Origin: Tanypteryx hageni
Lineage: Eukaryota > Arthropoda > Insecta > Odonata > Petaluridae
Direction: 5' to 3'
Assembly: GCA_028673005.1 (NCBI GenBank)
Contig: CM054118.1
Location: forward strand, 4,862,410 to 4,926,409
DNA: 64,000 bases
This document shows positions 10,058 to 21,252 of this stretch, in pieces. How positions within the stretch are numbered: position 1 is the stretch's first letter; every line of letters starts with the position of its first letter. The position numbers and the translations under genes were made by a program. Below the pieces are notes generated by a model. The model was not told the origin of the DNA. It saw only the letters and a program-made list of their open reading frames with translations, and searched no databases.

Positions 10058-12030
10058 AAAATGCTTCTCCGGCAATTGGGATTCTTCTATTGATTAGTCA
10101 TATTGAAGGTGCTTCCATTGAAATTTAATGTTCTATTTTGTTTTAAATATATATTGCACTACTTGGAATAGATATAAGTAAATTCAAACGTAATTATTAT
10201 TCGTACTGCTTGTATAAAATCTAAATCATACAAAGAAAATGAATTTGATAATAATGTATCGTCAGTGTGTGCAATATTTATATATTCGATATAAAAATAA
10301 TACGCTTTAATACCGAAGTGGAGCTTCGTTTGCGAACTAGATCCTGTAGGAGTGATAGTTAAAAATCTTCGGATACTTGTGGTCATAATAAAAAAACATT
10401 TTGGAGGAATATATTTTGCGTGACATCTTGTGCTAATTCCTACAATAAAATTTAACTTATAAAGACTAAACGAATACAATTTATAAATATACAAATGGAG
10501 TTTGCATAAAGCAGTGTAGAAAGGCATTTTTTAATCAAAACAGAACAATATCATTCCCGTTGCACCTTTTAGAAAAGAAAACCGTCAATAAGGCTTTGAT
10601 TAGTAAATCCTATAAAAATATAAAATTTCGTGGGAGCATAACAACGACTGAACGACCAAAAGTGGTTTCTCAAATCATTCTTGCCTAACATTCGCAACCA
10701 TTAATAAAATAATACAACTCAAGGAAATCCACGTATGGTTTACGTCATAGTTAGACACGTCTTCTTGAAAAATCGTTCAACAACACATTAAGTATCATTC
10801 TCCCCTCTTACCTCTTAAGTAAACTACTTATTCAAGTAGAGCCATAAACGCATTAGCTAAAGCGTGAGAAAAATCTTACGTTGCCCCCCACCAAAAATCA
10901 AAGCAGCGCCGTCGATTAAGGTTACAGAATCGTGAGATATACTTTCTCTCACTGCCCTCCAAATGAAATCCTGCGAAGCCATCCTCTCGGTGGCTAGAGT
11001 ATCGCCGAACACACTGAGGCCCTAAGAAATCCCTAGGATCGCTCCACCAACCCCTCGTTATTTCTACCCTCTCCTCCCGACCTCAAAAATAAAAAGCTTC
11101 GCATAATGCGGCCATTCATACGAGGCTACCCCCCATTACGAGCCCTACTCACGTATTGTCATCAAGGAGGTAATAAATTTGGTGGTTTGGTGGCGCTTCA
11201 CGTCGTTCCTCTCCCTCTACTGCGGGGCCCATAGAAGAAGCGAAGGTCTCTGGGTCAGACTCGGAAAGGGAAGGTGGGGGGGAACGCCGCGATCCGCCGG
11301 AAATAGCTTATAATGAAATAATTCATGTTCTCCCTCGGAAAGACTCCCAGCGTTTATGAGGAAACCAGAGCCTTCCCCCGACGACCAGCTCCCAGAGATG
11401 GGTGGGTCGAGTAACAGAGGAAGATGCTTTCTCGTGCGTGCGTTTTTCCTCTCGAGCCGGGCGGAAAGGATTTTTTCTACATAGCATTACGATAATTTTG
11501 TCGCTAATGAGGGGTGTGTGAGACGATTTTTATGCATGTACATATTTTAGGTAATGGTGTCATTTTTTCGTCCTGGTCCGTGGGATAATCTTATGCCTAG
11601 TAAATACCAGGGATGGAAAATGTGGAAATTTATTTTTATTCTCTGAGTGAAATAGGACTTAACGAAGATTTTTTAGAGCAGTAGGTCAACTTTAATAAAA
11701 TTTTAAATTTCAGACCAACAAGAGTTTACTATAGCACTAATGGCCGATGGAATAAGCATGTTTTAAATTTCTAAATATTGTTTGAAATTAAGATTCGCTG
11801 TTTATTTACGTCAAAAATTCTTCCTGAACTAGATATATCCCAGTTAAAATGAAATTTAATATTATATATCGCTTTCAAAAAACATATGAATCACTACAAT
11901 TGTAAATTTATCATTTTACTTTCTCCATACGTAGTATAGGGGAAAGTAGTTTTCATGAAAAAAATCGATTTCGATATTTCAACGGAAATACACGTTTTGA
12001 GGTCCCTTAAACACGTTTTGACCATTTTCT
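10058..12030. other. No recognisable feature
   Basis: AT-rich to about 10870, then a locally GC-richer stretch (about 10880-11480), then AT-rich again. Short open frames exist but none shows a known motif or a plausible exon structure. Confidence 0.5.
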
Positions 12031-12080
12031 CGATGATGTCTGTGTGTGTGTGCGCGCGCGTGTGTGTGTGTGTGTGTATG
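12031..12080. repeat. (TG)n/(CG)n microsatellite
   Basis: Alternating purine-pyrimidine run TGTGTGTGTG-CGCGCGCG-TGTGTGTG. Confidence 0.95.
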
Positions 12081-13075
12081 TGACAGCTTTTTTGTGGTTG
12101 CTCTAACTCTAAAACTATTAATCAGGCCAATGCGAAATTTTATATTTAACATTTTTATTAAATTCACAAGAACATTTTAGTAAAAATCGGGTAACGGAAA
12201 GTGGGTGTTTACTCTTGTCACATCCGTTATTTTGAGATATTTGCTTCAATATTTGATATATTTAGAAACATACTGAGATAAAAGTTGTGAAACATTTAAT
12301 TTTCTACAACTTTTGTTCGAAACATTTTTCCATATAATGTATTGTTTAAGAGATATCTTATAAACTAAATTATTTAGCTGCCACCACCACGCCACCTACC
12401 GACGACTATTGTTAACAATTGTCGATTAGTTACGTCTTAGTAACGCTCCTTTTTATTTTCTTAATTGTTGGAGCTTTGTGGCTATATCCAATATCAGAAG
12501 GCTATGGTTTGAGTTTATTTCGGTTCTTTGTAGTCTAAATTTTTCTCGGTTTCTTAAAATATTTTTTACTACGTAACTTATTTGGAATTTTTATAAATAT
12601 GTATTACAGGTATGGAGAAAGTCATGTGTTGGCCAACTGAAATTTTTTAAATCTCATACGTTACATTTTGTGGATTATTCATTATTAAAGTTTGTTAAAA
12701 CTGACGAAATAAGTACTTAATCATCCCCAATAAAGAGGTTATGAAAACCAATAGGCCCATTTCGTTTCCCAGACAGTCCATTCAGTGGTATTCAACGATT
12801 AGGTTCTATAAGGACAATATGTGAATATCACTGACGACGGCTGCTACTAAATGCGAACATGGTTCCTCTCGGTCTCTTTATGGCTAACTACTTGATAAGT
12901 ACACATTTTGTCAATATCATTTTAAACTTGATAAGTACAGCATGTCCTCCTTATACGTGAACTCGATTTATGTGGATTCGCTATACGCGATCGACAAAAT
13001 GGGGAACATAAATCGATTTACAGGAGTGGGATTCGCTTTAACGCGATTTTGTAGATGGAATTTGGTATGGAATAA
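12081..13075. other. No recognisable feature
   Basis: AT-rich intergenic-type sequence with no motif seen on either strand. Confidence 0.5.
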
Positions 13076-13229
13076 GATGATCCAAACAGACGTTATGATG
13101 CCTACTTTCCATTTCCCCGTTTATTTAATACCTATATTGGCTTTAATAGCTTTAAAGTCATCGCGGATATGTAGCTATTTTTGTTCCCAAATTTCATAAT
13201 TTAGCGTGATAAAATACTACAAATGCATT
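13076..13229. repeat. Dispersed repeat segment shared with 26535-26735
   Basis: GATGATCCAAACAGA, TTGGCTTTAATAGCTTT, CGCGGAT and AATTTCATAATTTAGC recur in the same order near 26540-26700. In both places a T-arm-bearing SINE-like repeat follows, directly here and after extra sequence in the second copy. It may therefore be the outer part of the same element. Confidence 0.6.
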
Positions 13230-13780
13230 CGAACGGAATTTTAAATTGATCACGCGTATTTGTGCGGCAAAAATAACGCGTGTACGTATTAGGATATATC
13301 GAATCTGAGTTCAGCAATGGTAGTATGGAAACACTCGTAATGAGTGATTAAAACTGCAAAATCGCCAGTATTTACGCGATATTCTAAGAAATACAATCGA
13401 TAAGCAAAATTCTACGTAAAAATTACAATCTCCATGCCTTTTCTCAGAGAATAGTGCATATCCCGCACCGATATTACAAGTCTAAGATATTTTAATCAGC
13501 AAGAGAAAGTTACCCTGCACGATGGATTTTAGATTTCCCATGTAAATAAAATGGGAAGGATAGTTCCTGGAATCGAACCCGGGACTTCAGTCTTCGCAAC
13601 AAAAACTATCCTCAGGAGCTCAGCTCAAGTAGCAAGAGATTTCCATCAAGTATCACGAAAATCCTTCCATTGGTTCAATAGTTAATAGGGGGGATGGACA
13701 GACAGACGGACAAGTAGACAGACAACGAGAAAACTATAAGCCTATTTCCATTCTGGAAAGTAGGCTAAAAATAGGATTCA
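13230..13780 (-). repeat. SINE-like dispersed repeat with tRNA T-arm-like motif, copy b
   Basis: Most complete minus-strand copy. Minus-strand order: hairpin end AGCCTACTTTCCAGAATGG near 13770; GTCTGTCTGTCC; tRNA-like stretch ending in CCCGGGTTCGATTCCAGGAA (13559-13578, B-box match); CCCATTTTATTTACATGGG; then conserved flanking sequence to ACTCGTAATGAGTGA near 13335. Part of the middle resembles a tRNA anticodon arm plus T arm. Pol III retroposition is inferred; no A/T tail was pinned down. Confidence 0.7.
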
Positions 13781-14710
13781 ATTGAGACGATTTCAATATA
13801 AACGATGGTATTCGAGAACGCATCTACCACGTAAACCGGGGACTCCCTATACTACTCACTTTGTCAATATTATTTTAAAGTACTTACATCGAAAATTCTA
13901 TTTCAGTCCTAAGGTAATCTCAATAATTCTCTTTTGAATCGTAGTTTTTAATAAATATGGAGGATATTTATCTCACAATCTTGGCTTTGAAATGCTTTAT
14001 GTTTTACATTCTTTAACATGGGGCTTCTTAACCAATATTTGCATGATGTATTCCATGCATGTATTCTTAAATATCTAACATTTCGTCCAAAACTGAATGA
14101 ATAATTTATCGCTTACATCCTGCATTATCAAAAATAGACGTTATCGACGTATCTAACATTGCCTTCTTCGTCGCAGTTCATTCTGGCTCGTTATGAGCAC
14201 TTTCCCACCTGCAGCAGCGTCGGCGATTTCACTGTCGATTAGCTATGAATTTCGGAAGAGCAAACGAAGTGGCATTTATAATCTTTGGCTTTCCACCAAC
14301 GTTTATTTTACGTTCCTCGGAGCGAGCGCATTTATATCCGATTTATCTCCCGAAATACCTGTTTTGAGCGGTTGCTACTTGAACAAACAAATTAAATGCT
14401 TGGTTTATGAGAAGGACGTAACCTTTTATGACCATGACGTAGCTGAGGCGATCCTGGCATATCCGAATACCTAGCGGACATTCGACTTTTTAATATTTCT
14501 ACCGTTAAACGACCACTTACTTTTATACTCGAGTCCCATAACATGAACAATAATCTTCAAAAATTTCCATATCGTACGAGAGAGAAATTTTTAACGAATA
14601 TCGCGCTAAATAAACTATGAACGTATGTCGATGTGAATGATCGATACGATTTGAAAATCACGTGTGCCATTACGATACCGATAACTAAGAATAATATAAT
14701 ATGTCCTTTT
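13781..14710. other. No recognisable feature
   Basis: A 93-codon frame from 14193 has no identifiable domain and no supporting splice or homology signal, so it is not called as a gene. Confidence 0.5.
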
Positions 14711-14712
14711 TT

Positions 14713-15540
14713 AGGCGTCCTTTACCAGCGAAGCAGTAATAGTGGGCACGTCTAGTCCGTCCGTCCGTCGTAACTTTAATCTCCTAAACCGCTGGACGGA
14801 TTTTAATTAAATTAGGTATGAGTGATCTTTATTAAAATTTATCGCCCAATTGTGATTTTCAACTGAATCCGTCAATTAGAACTTCCACTTACTTTAATAA
14901 ACTTATACTCGTATCTCGTTAAATGGCATCCGTCAAGCAACAATGAAATACCAAACTTTTCTCTCCCTAGCTCTTATATGATCTATAAGATATAGATTAA
15001 AAATTTTATTCGGATAGAGAACAACATTTACTACAAGAAAGTTTACAAGACCACATACCTACTAGTAATAGTTTCGGAGATAGATATTCCAGAAAATCCC
15101 GCGAAAAACATCGCATATTTTGTTTACATCGATCTCTAACAACAACTAAAATCCATGTTTTTCTATCCCACACCCTTATATGATCTGTGAGGTATAGTTT
15201 AAAAAATTTATTCGGATAGAGGACAACATTTACTACATGATAGTCTACAAGACCACATAATTACGAGTTATGGCTTCGGAGATAAAAATCCGAGAAAATC
15301 CCGAACAAAACATCGCATATTTTGTTTACATCGATCGCGAAGACGGTTCTCGCAGCAAACAACAATTAAAAATCCATATATTTCACTCCCATGCTCTTAT
15401 ATGATCTGTGAGGTCTAGATTTAAAAAAATATTCGGATAGAGAACAACAATTACTACAAGATAGTCCCCGAGACCAAATAATTACGACTTAGTATAGTTC
15501 CGGAGATAAAAATTCGAGAATTGTCCAATCTTTCTATACC
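14713..15540. repeat. Three-copy tandem repeat, ~200-220 bp unit
   Basis: Units near 14951-15140, 15150-15350 and 15361-15520 share, in order: CTTATATGATCT; ATTCGGATAGAG plus ACAACA; CAAGA..ACAAGACCACATA; CGGAGATA; and in the first two CATCGCATATTTTGTTTACA. Offsets between equivalent positions are about 202 and 221 bp. Degenerate, so old. The preceding 14713-14940 part (GTCCGTCCGTCCGTCG) may belong to the parent repeat. Confidence 0.75.
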
Positions 15541-15767
15541 GTTTCATACGTATTTCCCATTAAGAACGCATTTGAAATCTCTGTGTATTCCATTTATGGA
15601 GTATACTTTTCCATCTTGTTTAGTTTTACTTTCACCTGCTTATAAAAGTGATGGCTAGAGAAATATGAAACAAATTTTAATGATGATACTTTTTCTGAAC
15701 AAATATATACTATCACTGGAAAATATTGTTAATAAAGAAATGCTACTCGGAGAGAATTCATGTAGGT

Positions 15768-16107
15768 CAGGGGTGAGCAAATTGCGGCCCGCGGGCCACA
15801 TGTGGCCCGCGAGGGCATTTTATGTAGCACGCGATGCCATTATGAAAGCAAACCGTAATATAAAATAGAGATAATTTCATATTTGTAGCTTAAAATTAAT
15901 GCCGGAAAACCTTTTCCAGTGATGTTATGGGGATAGCATATTATTTATTATTGATTTTCCCTAACAGGGTCCCTGGCATTTCCTCACATTACTTACGATG
16001 TGAACACTAACGTAGCCCGCCAAAGCATTTTCATCTGTTTATGCGGCCCGCCTATGAAGCTGCAACTGTTAATGCGACCCGCCACGTCAAAAGTTTGCCC
16101 ACCCCTG
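15768..16107. mobile_element. hAT-type MITE, 340 bp, with target-site duplication
   Basis: Terminal inverted repeats CAGGGGTGAGCAAATTGCGG (left) and ...AAAGTTTGCCCACCCCTG (right). Flanking 8-mers ATGTAGGT (15760-15767) and TTGTAGGT (16108-16115) match at 7 of 8 positions, as expected for hAT. Subterminal repeats of GGCCCGCGGGCC / GTGGCCCGCG type. No coding capacity. Confidence 0.85.
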
Positions 16108-16299
16108 TTGTAGGTAATACTGAAAAACAAGAACAGAACCCAATATGCAGCATGAAGTACACTATGTATATAAAAAGAGCTAAAAATGATAGCTTTCTTA
16201 TTAAAACTATGTGAAAAACGTAATTGGTGTTCAAAATGTTGTGTTTAACTAATAAACATTCATTCTTCTTTGGTTGCGTTTCTTCTTGTATACATATTA

Positions 16300-16473
16300 T
16301 ATTCGGTAGAATATTTTTTAATTTTAACTAGCTATAAACAGCCATTATCGGCCTTTTACAGCGACCAAAATAACGATAATTGAAGCCAATCGACCAAGCT
16401 CTGGGCAAGATTCAAACTCACGGTCATAGCTTTGGTAGCCCGACATGCTAACCAGTCCTCTACCGAGGCCGGC
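16300..16473 (-). repeat. tRNA-derived SINE
   Basis: Read on the minus strand from 16473: GCCGGCCTCGGTAGAGGACT, then TGGTTAGCATG (A-box match, 16444-16454), and GAGTTTGAATC (B-box match, 16409-16419) at tRNA-like spacing. There is no 3' acceptor match, so it is not a functional tRNA. A non-tRNA body follows to an A/T-rich end near 16300. The length of the body is a guess. Confidence 0.75.
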
Positions 16474-16479
16474 ATATCT

Positions 16480-19400
16480 TGTCCGTTACTAGTATACATA
16501 AGACCATTAGCTAGATTTATATACTAATTTCCGATACAATATCATAAAATTTGCAATACCATGCATTTGCATCCCTGTACATTCTGAGAAACGAAGACGA
16601 CGTGTAAACGAAAATGACAGAAAGAAAAATCACTTCCAAGAAAAATTTGACTTAACATACGACTGCATTTAGAGATTATTTGCTTTATGAGTTGAAGAGA
16701 CGACGGAGACCATAGAATACGTACCTGTTGCTTTGCAAAACAATCTCTACAGAAGAATTCTTTCTAAAATTTGCTACAGCGATCGAATTTCTTCATTTTA
16801 TATTTTAAATAGCTATTTAGAATATTTTTGAATTAATAATCCCATCAATTAATTTTTGTATTTAGATATATGCATATAGATTTTTCATTTTCTTTATGCT
16901 TTAAATATAACTGAATATTGCTGAGCAATCACTGTACCTTGTTTCTCTGTTTGTAAAAGTCTAGCATCTCATTCGATATAATCACAAAAAACATGAAAAT
17001 TTTAAGAAGAATCCTTTCGACAGTAGCAACTTCTGTTTTGATTAAGTGGGTTAAAAAATATTTCATCATGCAAAATTTTAACAAATTTTTTCTAGCATGG
17101 ATAGGAATATTGAAGTTTTCAAACTTTAGATGACGTCTTTAACATTTCGTCCACTGACAGAAGACTGACTTCCTAGCATTTTTTTCAATTTCACGAATAA
17201 TACAACTTTATCAGTTATTCACTGTTTATGTATAAAATAACTAAAAACACCTCCTACACACTTACACATTCCTAGGAACCACTAATTTTCTAATCTCCAC
17301 TTCGAGTTTCATTGACGAGATTTTTCATCTTCCTAAACATTTCAACCTCTAAATTACTCGGTAAGCATTGGATACATTGACAACATGATCCTGATTAATT
17401 AAACACCAATTCTCTTCCCGTAGTTCAGGTTCAACTCCGCAGGAGAATGAGGTCGCCCCGTTAGAAATCCACGTAACGGGCACCTGGGGATCCATAATCG
17501 TTACCGCTTGTAAAGCACCCCGCAGACAACAGCGATCCGAACCCGCGACCACCTGCTCAGGTGACACACACGCATTCACAAAACCTTCCCCTCCCCTTTC
17601 GAAAACTCGGTTCGCAACAAAGTAGTGCCCGCAATGGCCGCCGCCGCGCTTTCCTCTCGCGCGCACACTCGCACACGAAACATATTTCCATCAGCCTTAA
17701 TCTCCCCGGGCAACGTACCTGAGACCCGGATCTTTCCCGACAATGAATATCTCAAACTGAATGGCTTTTTTACTCTCTCACACACTCATTTGAAAGGTTG
17801 ATCTCTTTTTATTTCCATGATACCAAAGAGAGGGAGAGAGCAAAAGGGTTGGTCCAGCAACGAAGGGATTTTTTTTGCAGAGAGAGATGCCCGGATAAAA
17901 ATTTTTCAAGAGAGACAGTGTAAAAAAATGTTTGAAATGGTTCGGAACTGGTCTCCATAGAAAAAAATCCCAGGAAAAGCGAGAGAGAGAGAGAGAGGGT
18001 TTATATTTTATTATTCTTCAAAAAGAGCGTGTTGCAGGGACGAGCTCGAAAACGAAGGGAGATTAGGGGAGAAAGAGAAGAGAGAGAGAGGGTGGGAGAC
18101 AGGAACGAAAACGCCTTTATCGAACAGGTTTTTTGTCAAGGATGAGCGGGTCCGCGAAAACCCATTTGCTCTGGTATATGAGCGTGCCGGCAATTTACGT
18201 CGAGGGGTTTTCAATACTCGCGAGCGAGGTTCGCCCTCATCCTCTCTCTCTCTCTCTCCCTGGTGTGCGCTGCGGCGACGGCACGGGATTTTTTTCGATT
18301 TAAAAAAATTGGCTGTGGAAGAGGAGGACGGGATGAAATAAGCAACGCATCTCGTGACTCCAAAATGGTCCGCTGAAAAAAATACGGAGGATTTTTATAA
18401 ATGGCATTCCGAAGCTATTTGGAAAGGAGGGGGCGAAAATGGGGGAAGCCAAGTAAGTACGTGCGACACGAGAAAAAATTATGATTTCTAGCGGATTATT
18501 TTTTAATTCTGCATGCGTGCTGCTCCGCATAGAAATAGAAGAACGCGCGCAAGTAAAGATGCGCGCGCTAAATACATGCGCGCATGCGCACTAAGCCTAT
18601 CACCGATTATTCTAAATTCGAAAGAAGGCATAAAAAAGTTCGAGCAATCGAACGCAATTTTAAAGCGAAGTGGGAATCCAGATAATTCGACGTTTTAACG
18701 GTTTAAATCTCAAGAAAGGGAAAAAATAAGTACAAATAAAAGGCGATGTAATTTTCCTCTTTATTGCAAAATAACGAACGATGTAATCCTACAAAACGGC
18801 ATCTTTACAGTTATTATGGAAAAATTCCACGAATCATTGCCTGACGATATTCTTTTGGTGTAAAGTAAACAAGAGGTTATAATTATGATGCTTCATATTA
18901 TCTATAGAAACATAATTCGGTTTATAGACGCTAGAGTTATCGAATCTCCACTCTTTATGTCAGTTTCCTAAACTGGGCGACACGGCACGCTTGGATGTCA
19001 CAGTTGATTTTTAGGGCGACGCGAAAAACTCCGTTAAGCAAACAAATGAACGGTTTAGAACTGTTGGTAGGTAATTAGGGAAATAACTTTTGCTCTAATT
19101 AATTGGTTACAGTGTATGATAAAAAAACGGAGGCGTCGAAAGATTGCGATACCAGTACGTATAAATACATATAAAAATCTTGCTTTTTACCCATAGTCAA
19201 AACTTAAAAAAAGTGCCGATCTAAAGAATGTTTATTTCACGTACCAAAGGATCGAAAGATTTGTCTATCTTTCAAGAGGATGTTTGTTTAACTCAAAACC
19301 TAAACGCGGCAACCTTAAATTTTTTCATTAATTAAGGATCGATATGACTATAAAAGGGGGAAAAATACGCGTTTTTTAACTAAAAAACAGCCTTTTGCGG

Positions 19401-20649
19401 CCTTTGATTTTAACTTGCCTCCGTGCCGTGGCTTTTGGAGTTACTTTTGATTATCAACTGGATTCCAGTTTTAAGCTTTATAACGCAATTTTTTTACCAT
19501 TGCGTCAAGAGTTTCTAAAGTAGTTCCCAATCCTAGAAAAAATTGGAGACGTGTCTTTTGGGGCAACCTAATATACGATACATTTCCAATTTATTTTATG
19601 CGTTACTTTTCAAATTGAATCTAAAACTCGATACCTTTTTTACCGTCGAAAAGTTAAGTGAAGAGAAGGATTTTTCGATGGGTTTTTCCACCACCGTACG
19701 ATATACATAAAATGCAACGCATCGGACAGGCTACTCCTCTCCCCTATTCTCTCCGAGTCCTCAATCGACATATAGTTATATGCGCATGTTCGCAACGGTT
19801 TTGTATACCTCTTACTCTCAAGATTGCCTTCATTGCGGCAAACGCTTGCATTTTCCCGCTTTTCAAAAGTCGGAAATTTCGAAAAGAGGCAACCGAAGGG
19901 GCGACCGCAACGCTTCCTGTCGATCGCATCGACCGCGCCCTAATGAAAGTCGATCTTTATTGCTTTCCGTAAGACAGAGAGAGAGAGAGAGACAATCCGC
20001 GCCGGAATGTTGTGAGAGACCGCGCGACGCGTTTCCATGGAATCGACCGATGGTTGGATGAAGAAGAGTTTTGCGGTCGGCCACGAATGTAAGCAATCTC
20101 GTTCTTCGCTTGTTTCTTTCCACATTTTCCGGAAACTTCATTGATATTCTTCACCGCCTTTAACTGCTGCTTTTCTGAAATAATCCGGAACGGTCCTGAG
20201 CCGTTGATTTTTTTGCCGTTCGTGAATTTATTATAAACGCATTTCAAATTTCAATTTTCAATTTTAATCATTTATATTTGCCTTCAGGATTCTATATTAT
20301 CTTTTGTTATGGCCTGTGGATATGTATAAGCGAAAAATCTCAATAGAAGCCTGACGTGAAGGATGCTGCCGAGCGCTTCTGTCGTAGCTGATTGTCGCTA
20401 TTTAATTATTGGACGAGAAGTTTTTGTTTGCCGCTTTTCCCTGCTTAAACCTCGGTAGACCAGTCTTTTCTTGCTTGAAGGGCTAAGAGGAGAAGTTTCT
20501 GATTCAAGGTGGGCAATTCATTAACTAACGTATGCTAATAAAATGTATAAATTATATTCAGCTACAAAATAGGATATGATTCTCAAACTAAAAATTAAAG
20601 GTGCAATAAAAATGGACATTTTTGTAAGGAATTAGGTTATAGAGTGCTC
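16480..20649. other. Long stretch without recognised genes; GA/CT-rich islands
   Basis: No transposon protein or host domain recognised. 17350-18500 and 19650-20200 are GC-richer than surroundings and contain short pure (GA)n or (CT)n runs (17977-17997, about 18241-18259, 19976-19992) plus CpG-containing alternating GC sequence near 18540-18600. Such islands could be regulatory, but nothing proves it. Small open frames on both strands overlap each other and look fortuitous. Confidence 0.45.
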
Positions 20650-20653
20650 TTAA

Positions 20654-21248
20654 CCCTCAACTGGGCGCGTCCAAAAATTTCACGTAACTGAGCGCGCAGC
20701 GCACTGCGTACGCCGTTGCATTGTGTGGAAAACGCGGCTGTAAATGGCAGTAATAACGACGATAAATTCATTCTAATTTTTTGTTTATTCAGTAGTTTAA
20801 TATATATATAATGATTTATAATTCTCATTGTTAAAATTGTCGTTTTTATTTTCTACATTATTTACGAGCTAAATGTTCATGGTATATTTAGGAAAATATG
20901 ACATTATAGTATTAAAAATGTATTACTATGAAATATTAAAATAAGCGCCATTTTAGGATAAAAATTGTAACAAGAATTAATGCTCAAAAAATTAACGTTA
21001 TGGAAATATTTAAACTATTACAGACCAATCGCGATGAGTATATAGCATGGTAGAAGCGACGCACACAGCTTTGCGTCTGTTTTATTTCTCAAGAACAATA
21101 GATAAAAAGTTGCAAACATCTTATTCGACTACTCAGGCAATACTCATGGGTTACATAAAAGAACAATGCATATGAAACAAAATTTACAAATTGCCAGCAT
21201 TTTAAAATGCGTTGGCGTACTTTGTACGCCAGCGCGCCTAACTAAGGG
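20654..21248. mobile_element. piggyBac-like non-autonomous element with TTAA flanks
   Basis: Flanked by TTAA at 20650-20653 and 21249-21252. Ends are imperfect inverted repeats: CCCTCAACTGGGCGCG on the left against CCCTTAGTTAGGCGCG (complement of the right end). Subterminal parts also pair (TACGCCGTTGCATT against TACGCCAACGCATT), and the right side carries a GGCGTACTTTGTACGCC hairpin. TTAA duplication plus CCCT-starting ends is the piggyBac signature. No transposase inside. Confidence 0.75.
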
Positions 21249-21252
21249 TTAA

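Noticed and set aside
14713..15540. CRISPR array
   Set aside because: Repeats are ~200 bp, diverged and only three, in eukaryotic DNA.
16395..16473. Functional tRNA gene
   Set aside because: A and B boxes are present but there is no pairing acceptor 3' end and the T stem is imperfect; a SINE head fits better.
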